A DNA stretch of 52,027 nt, taken from Nocardia cyriacigeorgica NBRC 100375 (lineage in GTDB: Bacteria; Actinomycetota; Actinomycetes; Mycobacteriales; Mycobacteriaceae). Within the stretch, counting starts at the first letter, position 1, and each line of letters begins with the position of its first letter. The position numbers were made by a program, and so were the translations under genes. The stretch is from positions 1 to 52,027 of the forward strand of contig NZ_BAFY01000180.1 of the NCBI RefSeq assembly GCF_000308555.1, in the 5' to 3' direction. Positions 32,769 through 44,700 of the stretch are shown here, one piece after another. Under the pieces are notes generated by a model. That model had not been told where the DNA came from, searched no databases, and saw only the letters and a program-made list of their open reading frames with translations.

Positions 32769-35700
32769 ATGACACAGCTATCCTCCGCACCCACCGACTC
32801 CGCACCCGCTCTCCCGGCGGGCGCGTTCCCGCTCTCTGCCGCCCAGCGCGGGATCTGGTTCGCCCAGCACGTCGCGGGCGATACCCCGATTTCGATCGCC
32901 CAGTACATCGAGCTGGCCGGGCCGATCGACGCGAAGACCTTGGCGGGGGCGGCACGGCAAGCCGGACGCGAGTTCGGCACGGGGTACCTGCGGCTGATCG
33001 AGGTCGACGGACATCCGTTCCAGGTCGTCGATTCCACCCTGGACGACAGCATCCTCGAACTGGACCTGCGCGGGGAGCCGGACCCGGAGGCCGCAGCACA
33101 CACCTGGATGCGCGCCGAATATTCCGCACCACTGGAACTGACCAGGGACCGGCTGGTGCGGATGGCACTGCTGCGGCTGGCCGACGAACGCTGGTACTGG
33201 TACTCACGCATCCACCACATCGTGCTCGACGGCATGGGCGCGCTGGCCATGGTGCAACGCACCGCCGAGGTCTACAACGCGGCCGTCGACGGTGCGCAGG
33301 CGCCGCCGTGCAAGGCCGAGGATCTGCGCCGCATCGTCGACGCCGACCTGGCCTATCGCAGCTCCGAGCGGTTCGCCGCCGACCGTGAATACTGGCGTGA
33401 GCATCTGGCCGGGATGGCCGATCCGGTGAGCCTGGCCGGGCGCACCGCCGAGGTGGACGCGCATCCGGCCCGCGTGGCGGGTGCGCTGCCGGCCGAGACG
33501 GCGGCGCTGCTGGACGAGGTTGCCGAGGCGGCGGGTTCCGGTATGGCGCCGACGGTGGTGGCCGCGTTCGCCGCCTACCTGTCGGCGCTGACCGGCGCCG
33601 CCGAAGTGGTGCTCAGCCTGCCGGTATCGGCGCGGATCACCGCCACGCTGCGGCGTTCGGGCGGGATGATCGCCAATGTGGTCCCGCTGCGGCTGAGCCT
33701 GTCGCCGGCCATGACGGTGGGTGCGACGATCCTTGCCGCGCAGAGCGAGCTGACCGGCGCGCTGCGGCGCCAGCGATACCGGCAGGAAGACATCGTCCGC
33801 GATCTGGGCTGGTCCATGGACGAGGCCGCGTCCTTCGGCCCGACGGTGAATCTGATGATGGCCGACACCAGGATCACGCTGGGCTCGGTCGTCGGCCGGC
33901 TCCATGTGCTCACCTCCGGATTGATCGACGATCTGTTCGTCAACCTGTATCCCGGTGTCGGCGGGGAGAGCACCCACATCGATTTCCAGGCCAACGCCAA
34001 CCTCTACAGCGACACCGAGCTGGCGGCCCACCACGAACGGTTCCTGCTGTTCCTGCACCGATTCCTGGCGGCAGGGGTCGACGCACCGCTGGCCGCCATC
34101 GAGCCGCTGACCTACGCCGAGCAGGGCGAGCTGGTGCCCGCGCACGGCCCGGCCGGCGGCAGCAAGCGCACTTTGCCCGATCTCCTCGCCGCGGTGCGCG
34201 ACCCGGCGGCGGTGGTACTGGTGGGTGGCGCGGCGCGGATGACCTACCGGGAGGTCGACGAGTACACCAACCGGCTGGCCCGAGTGCTGATCGCGGCCGG
34301 GGCCGGACCCGAACGCGGTATCGCCACGGCCATCCCGCGTTCGGTGGAATCGGTGCTGGCGATGTTCGCGATCGCGAAGACCGGCGCGGCGTTCGTGCCC
34401 ATCGACCCCACCTATCCGGTGGACCGTATCGAGCACATGCTCGATGACAGCGGGGTGGTCGCCGGCGTCACGGTGGCCGACGCACGCCAAGCACTACCGC
34501 AGCACGTGGACTGGCTGGTGCTCGACGACTTGGCCACCGCCGAATCGGTGGCCGCGCAGGATCCGGCGCCGGTCCGGGACGCCGACCGGCGCGCACCGGT
34601 GCACCTGGATCAGGTCGCCTACATCATCTACACCTCCGGTTCCACCGGTCTGCCCAAAGGTGTGCTGGTCACCCATCGCGGTCTGGCCGATCTGGCCGCG
34701 GGCTCGGGTGCGGGCTTCGGCGTGGACTCCGATGCTGTTGTCGCCCATGCCGTCTCGCCCAGCTTCGACATCTCGGTGGAGGAGATTCTGATCGCCTACA
34801 CCGCCGGTGCGACGCTGGTGGTCGTGCCGCCCGCCGCGTTCGCGGGCGAGGGGCTGGCCGAGGTGCTGCGCACCTTCGAGGTCACCCATCTCAATGTGAC
34901 GCCGACGGTGGTGGGATCGCTGGATCCGGCGACGCTGCCGCGGCTGCGGACGGTGGTCGTCGGCGGTGACGCCTGCCCGCCGGAGCTGGTGACCACCTGG
35001 GCGGGCCGCGCGCTCATCAACGGGTACGGGCCGACCGAGACCACCGTCACCGCCACCCTCACCGCGCCGATGACACCCGGCGCCCCGGTCACCATCGGCA
35101 GCCCGGCCCGTGCGGTGCGTGCGGTGGTACTCGACCCGTGGCTGCGTCCGGTGGCGCCCGGCGCCGTCGGTGAGCTGTATCTCGCGGGCCCCGGGGTGGC
35201 GCGCGGCTATCACCGGCGGACCGGACTGACGGCGAGCAGGTTCGTCGCCGACCCCTACTCCCCCGGCGAGCGCATGTATCGCACCGGCGATCTGGTGCGC
35301 TGGATCGCGGCGCATGGGCGGCACGAGCTGGAATATCAGGGCCGCAGCGATTTCCAGGTCAAAATCCGTGGGTTCCGGATCGAACTCGGCGAAATCGATG
35401 ATGCGCTGCAACGGCAACCGGGCGTGGAGTTCGCCTTGACCGTCGGAGCCGAAACACCCGCGGGCGCACCTGCTCTGGTGTCGTATGTGCTGGCCGCCGA
35501 TGATGTGCATCCGGAGGCCCTGCGGGCGGCGGCGGGCCGGATCCTGCCCGCCTACATGGTGCCCGCGGTGGTCATGATGCTCGACCACGTCCCGCTCACG
35601 CCGCTCGGCAAGGTGGACCGGAAAGCACTGCCCGCGCCCGATTTCACCGTGAAGCAGACCACCGGCCGACCACCGTCCACTCCCGCCGAGCACACGCTCG

Positions 35701-38700
35701 CCGCCCTGTTCGCCGAGGTGCTCGGCCTGGACGCGGTCGGCGTCGACGACAGCTTCTTCGCCCTCGGCGGCGACAGCATCGTCTCCATCCAGCTGGTGTC
35801 GCGAGCCAAGGCGGCCGGGCTCGGGTTCAGCGCACGCGATGTGTTCGAGCGCAAGACGGTGGCCGCGTTGGCCGCTGTCGCCACCGAGGTGGCATCGGAG
35901 CGGGTGGACGAGTTGCCCGGTGGCGGGGTGGGAGCGGTGGATCTCACGCCGATCGTGTGGGCGATGGTGGAGCATGGGCGCCCGTGGCATCGGTTCGCCC
36001 AAGCGGTGCTGATCGGGCTGCCGGACGGGTTCACGAGGGATCGGTTGAGTGCGGCGCTGCGGACTGTCGTCGACCGTCACGATGTGATGCGGTCGACGTT
36101 GCGGCGGGTCGGCGATGAGTGGGAATGGGTTGTCGCCGAACCGGGTTCGGTGGATATCGACGCGTTGGTCGACGTCATCGAGGCCGGGCCGGAGCCCGCG
36201 ACCACCTGCGAGCGCGCGCTCCAGGACGCCGCCGACCGGCTCGATCCCGAGGCCGGGGTTGTCGGGCGCTTTGTCATCATCGAGCACGGCGACGCCGAAC
36301 CGCTGTGCTGGCTGGTGCTGCATCACCTGGTCACCGACGGCATCTCGTGGCGGATCCTGCTGCCGGATCTGGCCATCGCGGCCGCGGGTGGCGAGCTCGC
36401 GCCGGTGGGCACCTCGTTCCGGCGCTGGGCGCACGCCCAGACCGAGCAGGTCGCCGCCCGCGCGGCCGAACTTCCGGTGTGGCAACGCATCCTGTCGACC
36501 GACGATCCCGCGATCGGCCGCCGCGTCCTGGATCCCGCCGTCGACGTCGTCGCCACCATGGGCCGCCATCAGATGACGATCCCGGCCGACGTCGCCGATG
36601 CCGCGGTGACCACGGTGCCCGATCGTTTCCATTGCGGCGCCGACGATGTGCTGCTCGCCGCACTGACGCTGGCGCTGTGCCGATGGCGCAACCGCACCGG
36701 CGCGCTGATCACCCTCGAGGGGCACGGGCGGGCCGAGGAGATCCTGCCCGGCGCCGATGTCGCGCGCACCGTCGGCTGGTTCACCAGCGTGTACCCGGTG
36801 GCGATCGACTTGGCCGGTATCGACCTCGACGACGCGTTCGCCGGTGGGGCCGCCGCGGGCGCCGCGGTGAAGGCGACCAAGGAACAGTTGCGCGCGGTCC
36901 CGGACAAGGGCGTCGGCTACGGCATGCTGCGCTACCTCGACCCGCAAACCGCTGCCGCACTGTCGGATACACCGCAACCGCAGCTCGGATTCAACTACCT
37001 CGGCCGTGCCGGGACCGCCACCTCCGGCGCGTGGCTGCCGCGCCGCTTCGCCGCCACCCAGGACGAGCACGCACCGCTGCCCGCCGTGGTCGATATCAAT
37101 GCCGTGCTGACCGCGGGCGGATTGGAGGTGACCTGGGACTACGCGAGCCACCTGCTCGATGCCGGCGAAGTGGCCGAACTCGCCGAGCTGTGGAGCGCGG
37201 CCCTGCGCGCGCTGGTCGCGCAGGCCCGGACACCGGGCGCCGGTGGGCGCTCGCCGTCGGACTTCGACCTCGTCACCCTCACCCAATCCCAGATCGACGA
37301 CTGGGAGCGGCACTACCCCGGCCTGGTGGATGTGTGGCCGCTGTCGCCGTTGCAGTACGGGCTGCTGTTCCATGCCCGCTACGACTCCGATACCGCCGAC
37401 GGCTACACGGTGCAGTCGCTGCTCACCCTCGCCGGCGTCGTCGACGCCGACCGGCTGCGCAGCGCCGCGCAGGCGCTGGTGGACCGGCACGAGAACCTGC
37501 GGGTGGCGTTCACCGAAACCGCGGACGGTCCACGTCAGTTGGTGCTCGGCGCGGCGGAGGTGGGCTGGCAGGAGATCGACCTCACCCATACCGCCGATGA
37601 CGCCGAACGCGAGCGGGAACTGAGCAGGCTGATCGCCCTGGACGCGAACACCCGCTTCGATCTCACCCGTCCGCCGCTGCTGCGGTTCACCCTGATCCAT
37701 CTCGCGCCGGACATCTACCGGTTGATCATGACCAACCACCACCTGGTGCTGGATGGCTGGTCGACGCCGCTGCTGGTGCGCGAGCTGCTGACGCTCTACG
37801 TCACCGCGGGCGACACCACCGCGTTCGCACCCGCCCGGTCCTACCGCGAATTCCTGGCCTGGCTGGCCGAACAGGATCAGGACGCCTCGATCCAGGCGTG
37901 GTCGCGCTACCTCGCGGGCGTCGACACCCCCACCCGGGTGGTCGCGTCGCTGGCCGATATCGAATCCCCGCGGACCGCCGAGATCTCCGCCGAACTCACC
38001 GCGCAAACCCTCGCCCGGCTCGAATCGGCGGCGCGCGACTGCGGGGCGACGGTCAACACGATGGTGCAGGCGGCGTGGGCCATGCTGCTGGCCATGCTCA
38101 CCGGCCGCACCGACGTGGTGTTCGGCGGCACGGTGTCGGGCAGGCCGCCCGAACTCGCCGGCGTGGAGGACATGGTCGGGCTGTTCATCAACACCCTGCC
38201 CGTGCGGGTGCGGTTCGCGCCGGGCGAGTCGGTCGCGGACCTGCTCGCTCGCATCCAGGCCGATCAGGCCCGGCTGCTCGACCATCAGCATGTCGGGCTC
38301 GCCGCCATCCATCAGGCCGTCGGACTGCCCGAGCTGTTCGACACGCTGGCGGTATTCGAGTCGTATCCGATCGATCGGGAAGCACTATCGCAGGCCCTCG
38401 ACATCGCCGGGATGCGGGTGCTCGATGTGGCGGGCACCGATGCCACGCCGTATCCGCTGAACCTCATGGTGATTCCGCTGCGCGGGCTCGACGGCCGCGA
38501 TTCGCTGCGGATCACCCTGAAATACCTCGCCGACCACTTCGACGCGAGTGAGGCGGGCCCGCTGCTGGATCGTTTCGTCCGCCTGCTCATCCAGCTCGCC
38601 GACGATCCCCGGCGTCCGGTGGCGCGGTTGCGCTACTGCGACGACGTCGAACTCGCCGCGCTCGCACCGGTGCAGGGCCCGCCGTCGGCGCCGCAGCGGC

Positions 38701-41700
38701 CGCTGCCCGACATCCTCGCCGACGGCGCCCGCATCGACAGCGCCGCCATCGCGGTGGACGCGGGCGAGCTCACCATGAGCTACGGCGATCTCGATGCCTG
38801 GTCGAACCGGTTCGCCCGGGTGCTGCTGCGGCGCGGCGTCGGCCGCGAGGTGTTCGTGGTGCTGGCCTTGACCCGTTCGCTGGAGTCGGTGGTGGCGGTG
38901 TGGGCGCTGGCCAAGACGGGCGCGGCGTTCGTGCCGCTGGATCCGAGTCATCCGGTGGAGCGGATCGAGCACATGCTCACCGATTCGAAGGCACCGATCG
39001 GCGTCACCGTCACCGAGATCGGCGAGACCCTGCCCGGCACCATCGACTGGCTGCTGCTCGACGACCTGCCCACCATGCGCCGCGCCATGACCGTCTCGGC
39101 CGACCCGATCACCGACGACGAGCGCGGCGGCCCGATCGACCTGGACCAGACGGCGTACCTGATCTACACCTCCGGCTCGACCGGGAAGCCGAAGGCCGTC
39201 CTGGTGAGCCACCGCGGTATCGCGAATCTCGCTGCGGGCAAACGCGAATCGCTCGGTATCGACCCGTCGGCGGCGGTATTGCAGGTGGCCTCGCCGAGTT
39301 TCGACGCGTCGGTGTCGGAGCTGGTGATGGCCCACAGCGCGGGCGCGCGGCTGGTGGTCGCGCCGCCGCAGGTGTACGGCGGCAACGAACTCCAGCGCCT
39401 GCTGCGCACCCGGCGGGTCAGCCACGCGGTGATCACGCCGTCGGCGTTGGCCACCATGGAACCGACGGACCTGCCGCAACTACGGGTGCTGGCCGTCGCC
39501 GGAGAGGCCGCGACCCCGGAACTGATCGCGCGCTGGGCCCCGGACCGGCGCATGGTGAACGTCTACGGCCCCACCGAGTTCAGCGTGTGGGCGACCGGTC
39601 CCGCCGAACTCACCGCGGGAGCGCCGATCACCATCGGCGGGCCCATCCGTGGCGCGTCGGCGCTGGTGCTCGACACCTGGTTGCGTCCGGTGCCGGTCGG
39701 TGTCGCGGGCGAGCTGTACCTGGCCGGACCGGCGCTGGCCCGCGGCTACTTCAACCGGCCCGCCTTGACCGCGGGGCGGTTCGTCGCCTATCCGTCGGGC
39801 GATCCGGGCGAGCGGATGTACCGCACCGGCGACATGGTGCGGTGGGTGCGCGACGGCGACTCCGAGGTTGCGCTGGAGTATTTGGGGCGCAGCGATTTCC
39901 AGGTGAAGATCCGTGGTCTACGCATCGAACTCGGCGAGATCGACGCGGTGCTGTCGGCGGTCGAGGACGTCGAGTACGCGGTCACCATCGGCCGGGCCGG
40001 ACCGGCCGGGGCGACGGTGCTGGTGTCGTATGTGCTGCCCGTGACCGGTACGACGCTGGACCCGGAACAGCTGCGTGCCCGGGTCGCCGCCGAACTGCCC
40101 GGCTACATGGTGCCCGCCTATCTGGTGGTGCTGGACGAGATCCCGTTGACGCCGGTCGGCAAGCTGGATCGCGCCGCCCTGCCGGTGCCGGATTTCGCCG
40201 CGGCCCGCCGGCCCTACCTCGCGCCGCACGGGCCGGTGGAGCAGGCCGTCGCCGAGGTCTTCGCCGACGTGCTCGGCAGCGAACGGGTCGGTGCCGACGA
40301 GTCGTTCTTCGAACTCGGCGGCAATTCCCTCAGCGCGACCAGGGTGGTGGCGCGGGTCAACGCGGCGCTCGGCTCGACCATCGCGCTACGTGACCTGTTC
40401 GACGCGCCGACCGTCGCCCAGCTGTCGGCCCGGATCGTGCCCGCCACCGACGGCGCGCGCGGCCGGTTCGTGCTCGCGCCACGGGTGCGCCCGGACCGGG
40501 TGCCGCTCTCGCCCGCCCAGCAGCGCATGTGGGTGCTCAACCGGATGGATCCGGCGTCGGCGGCCTACACCATCGCCGTCGCGCTGCGCCTGAGCGGCGA
40601 CCTCGATCTCGCCGCCCTGCGCCGGGCACTCGGCGATGTGGTGGCTCGGCACGAGAGCCTGCGCACGATCTATCCCGCCGACGCCGAAGGCCCGCGTCAG
40701 GTCGTGATCGGCGCCGAGATCGCCACACCTGCGCTCGAGATCACCAATACCGATGACGGTGCCGCGCTGCGGGTCCGCATCGCGGAGCTGACCGGGGCCG
40801 GGTTCGACATCACCGAACAGCCGCCGCTGCGGCTCGGCCTGTTCCGCCTGATCGGCACGGCCGAACCGACGCATGTGCTGGTGCTGGTGGTGCATCACAT
40901 CAGCGCCGACGGGTTCTCCATGGCGCCACTCGCCACCGATCTGATGGCCGCCTACGCCCGTCATCGGTCGGTTCCGGTGGGTGCGCCGTCGACGGAGACC
41001 GCCGCCGAAGAGGCGCCACTGCCGGTGCAATACGCCGACTTCGCCCTGTGGCACCGCGAGCTGCTCGGCGACGAATCCGATCCGGAATCGCTGGCGGCCC
41101 AGCAGATCCGGTACTGGACCGACACCCTCGCCGGCGCACCCGATGTGCTCGATCTGCCCACCGACCGGCCGCGTCCTGCGGTGCAGTCGATGCGCAGTGC
41201 GGATGTGCCGCTCACCATCGACGCCGCGCTGCATCGCCGGCTCACCGAACTCGCCGCGACCACCGAGACCAGCGTGTTCATGGTGTTGCACGCGACACTG
41301 GCGGCCGTCCTCGCCCGGCTCGGCAACACCGGCGACATCGTCATCGGCACGCCTGTGGCCGGTCGTGGCGATCAAGCGCTGGACCGGCTGGTCGGCATGT
41401 TCGTCAATACGCTGGCGCTGCGCACACCGGTGGATCAACGGCTCGGTTTCGCCGAGTTCCTCGCCTCGGTGCGTGGGCGGGACTTGGACGCGTTCGCCGC
41501 GGCCGATGTGCCCTTCGAGCGGCTGGTGCAGATTCTGGATCCGCCACGCTCGACGGCGCATCACCCGATCTTCCAGGTGTCGCTGTCGCTGCAGAACTTC
41601 GTCGAACCGGTGCTCGAGCTGCCGGGCCTGCGGGTGGAGGTGCAGGACTTCCAGCGCGACACCGCGCAATTCGACCTCATCCTCGATCTGCGCGAACGCT

Positions 41701-44700
41701 TCGGTCCCGGCGGGCCCGAGGGTGTGCAGGGGCTGCTGACCTACGCCACCGACCTGTTCGAACCCGACACCGCCGCGACGCTGGCCCGGCGGTGGGTGCG
41801 GCTGCTCGCCGCCGTCGTCGACGACCCCGAAGTCGTGCTGGCCGAGGTCGAGCTGCTCGATGAGGCCGAACGCGCCGAGCTGGTGCCGGTGCACGGGCCC
41901 GTCAGCGCGGGGACCAGCACCCTCGCGCAGATCCTGGCCCGCTCGGCGCAGCGATATCCGGACCGTCCGGCGGTCGTCGCCGACGGAAAGGTCAGGACCT
42001 ACCGCGAACTCGATGCCGACTCCGACCGGCTCGCCGCCGAGCTTATGGCCGCCGGGGCGGGGCCGGAAACTGTGGTGGCCCTGGGTATGCCACGATCTGC
42101 CGCACTGCTCACGGCGCTCTGGGCCACCGCGAAAACCGGGGCCGCGTTCCTTCCGGTCGACCCGAAACATCCCGTGGACCGGATCGAGCACATGCTCGGC
42201 GATTCCCGGGCCCGGCTCGGCGTCACGGTCGCCGCCCACCGGCACGCCCTGCCCGACAGCACGCACTGGATCGTCCTGGACGACCTGCCCGCATCGGATG
42301 CGGCGCCGGGTCCCCTCGTCGAGTCGCACCCGGATCAGCCCGCCTGGCTGATCTACACCTCCGGCTCGACCGGCACGCCGAAGGGCGTCACCGTCACTCA
42401 TCGTGGGCTCGCCGATCTCGTTGCCACGCAAGCCGAACTGCTCGGGCTGGACGAGCGGGCCCGCGTCCTCCAGGTGGCCTCGCCGAGCTTCGATGCCTCG
42501 ATCTTCGAGGCGTTGATGGCGTTCGGATCGGGGGCGGCCGCGGTCGTCGCGCCGCCGGAGGTCTACGGCGGCAGCCCGCTGGCCGAGCTGATCGACACCG
42601 CGCAGGTCACCCATTTGGTGATCACGCCCTCGGCACTGGCCACCGTCGACGCCGACGCCGTCTCGAGCGTCCGGATGCTGGCGGTGGCGGGCGAGGCCGT
42701 GGGCGCCGAGCTGGTCGAGCGCTGGTGCAGCGGACCGCATCGGCGAATGCTGAACCTCTACGGTCCCGCCGAATTCACCATCTGGGCGAGCGCGTCGCGG
42801 CCGCTGCTGCCCAACGCGCCCGTCACCATCGGCACACCCATTCGCGGGGCGGCGGTGCTGGTGCTCGACGATCACCTGCGCCCGGTCCCGGTGGGTGTCG
42901 CGGGCGAGCTGTACCTGACCGGTCCCGCGGTGGCGCGCGGCTATCACAACCGCCCCGGCCTCACCGCCGCGCGCTTCGTCGCCGATCCGTTCGGCGCGCC
43001 CGGCACTCGCCTGTACCGCACCGGCGACCTCGCGCGCTGGGTGCGTACCAGCACGGGCCCGGTGGAGCTGGAATACCTGGGCCGCACCGACTTCCAGATC
43101 AAAGTACGCGGCCAGCGGGTCGAGCTCGGCGAGATCGATGCGGTGCTCGGCCGCGCCGATGGCGTCGACTTGGCCGTCACTCTCGGCGTCCCCGGTCCCA
43201 CCGGATCCACGGCACTCGCGGCCTACCTGGTGCGCGCGCCGGGCGCCGAGATCGACGTGGCCGCGGTGCAGGCGTTCGCCGCCGACATCCTGCCCTCGTA
43301 CATGGTGCCCGCGGCATTCGTCGTGCTGAACGAGATACCGCGCACCGCCGTTGGCAAATTGGATCGCGACGCGCTGCCCGCGCCGGACTTCGCCACCGAG
43401 CAGACCGCCTACCGGCCGCCGCGCACCCCGACCGAGCAGGCCCTTGCCGAGATCTTCGCCGAACTGCTCGGCCGGGAACGGGTGGGCGCCGACGATTCGT
43501 TCTTCGCGCTCGGCGGCGACAGCATCCTGGCCATCCAGCTGGTGTCGCGGGCGAAACTACGCGGCATCGCCTGCACGCCGTTGCAGGTATTCGAACATCG
43601 CACCGTCGCGGCGCTGGCCGCGGCCGCCGATGCGGCAGGGCCCGCGGTCACGCTGGCGGAGCTGCCCGGCGGCGGTGTCGGCGAGCTGCCGCTCACACCG
43701 ATCGTGCGTTACATGATCGAACGTGGCGGCGACTTCGGCCGGTTCGCCCAGACCGCGGTGCTCGAGCTGCCCCCGGGCATCGACCGCGATCAGCTGGTCG
43801 CGACACTCACCGCCGTCGTCGACCGGCACGACATGCTGCGCTCACGGCTGCGCCATCACGGTACGGACTGGCAGTGGAGTGTCGCGGCCCCCGGCGGGGT
43901 CGACGTCGGCGCGCTCCTACACCGGATCACCTTCGACGCCGGGGCGGACACTGTCGAGTTGCACGAATTCGCGGTGACCGAACTGGATTCGGCGCTGCAC
44001 CGGCTCGACCCGGCCGAGGGCGTCATCGCACAGTTCCTCTGGCTGGATCCGGTGGGCGCGGCCGGTGCCAGGACCGCATCGGGCCGGTTGATCGTCATCC
44101 TGCATCACCTCGCCGTCGACGCGGTGTCCTGGCGCATCCTGGTGCCCGACCTGATCGCGGCATGGGCGCAGGTCAGCACCGCAGCCACCCCGGTGCTCGC
44201 CGAGACCGGCACCTCCATGCGCCGCTGGTCGTACGCGCTGACCGAGCAGGCCGGCACCGAGCACCGGATGGCCGAACTCGACTACTGGCGTGCGGTCGTC
44301 GACGGCCCCGACCCGCTGCTCGGCCCGCGCGCGCTGGATCCGGCGATCGACCTGTCCGACACCTTGCGCACCATCGAGGTGGACGTTTCCGCCGAAATCA
44401 CCGCCGCCCTGCTCACGAATCTGCCGCGGCTGTCGGGCGGCGGCGTCAACGACGGTCTACTCGCCGCGCTCGCCCTGGCCCTGGTGCGCTGGCGGTCTCG
44501 TCGCGGCGTCACCGAACCCACCGCGCTGATCCGGCTCGAAGGCCACGGCCGGCAAGAGGAAGTCGTTGCGGGGGCGGACCTGTCGCGGACCGTCGGCTGG
44601 TTCACCAGCCTGTATCCGGTGCGCTTGGCGCTGACCGGCGTCGACGTCGACGAGGCGTTCGCCGGTGGTCACGCGATGGGCGCCGCGCTGCGGGCGGTCG

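Noticed and set aside
34494..38312. Very long open frame antisense to the synthetase
   Set aside because: It is a GC-rich mirror of the synthetase gene; its translation is Arg/Gly/His-rich with no domain, and the + strand shows complete NRPS motifs.
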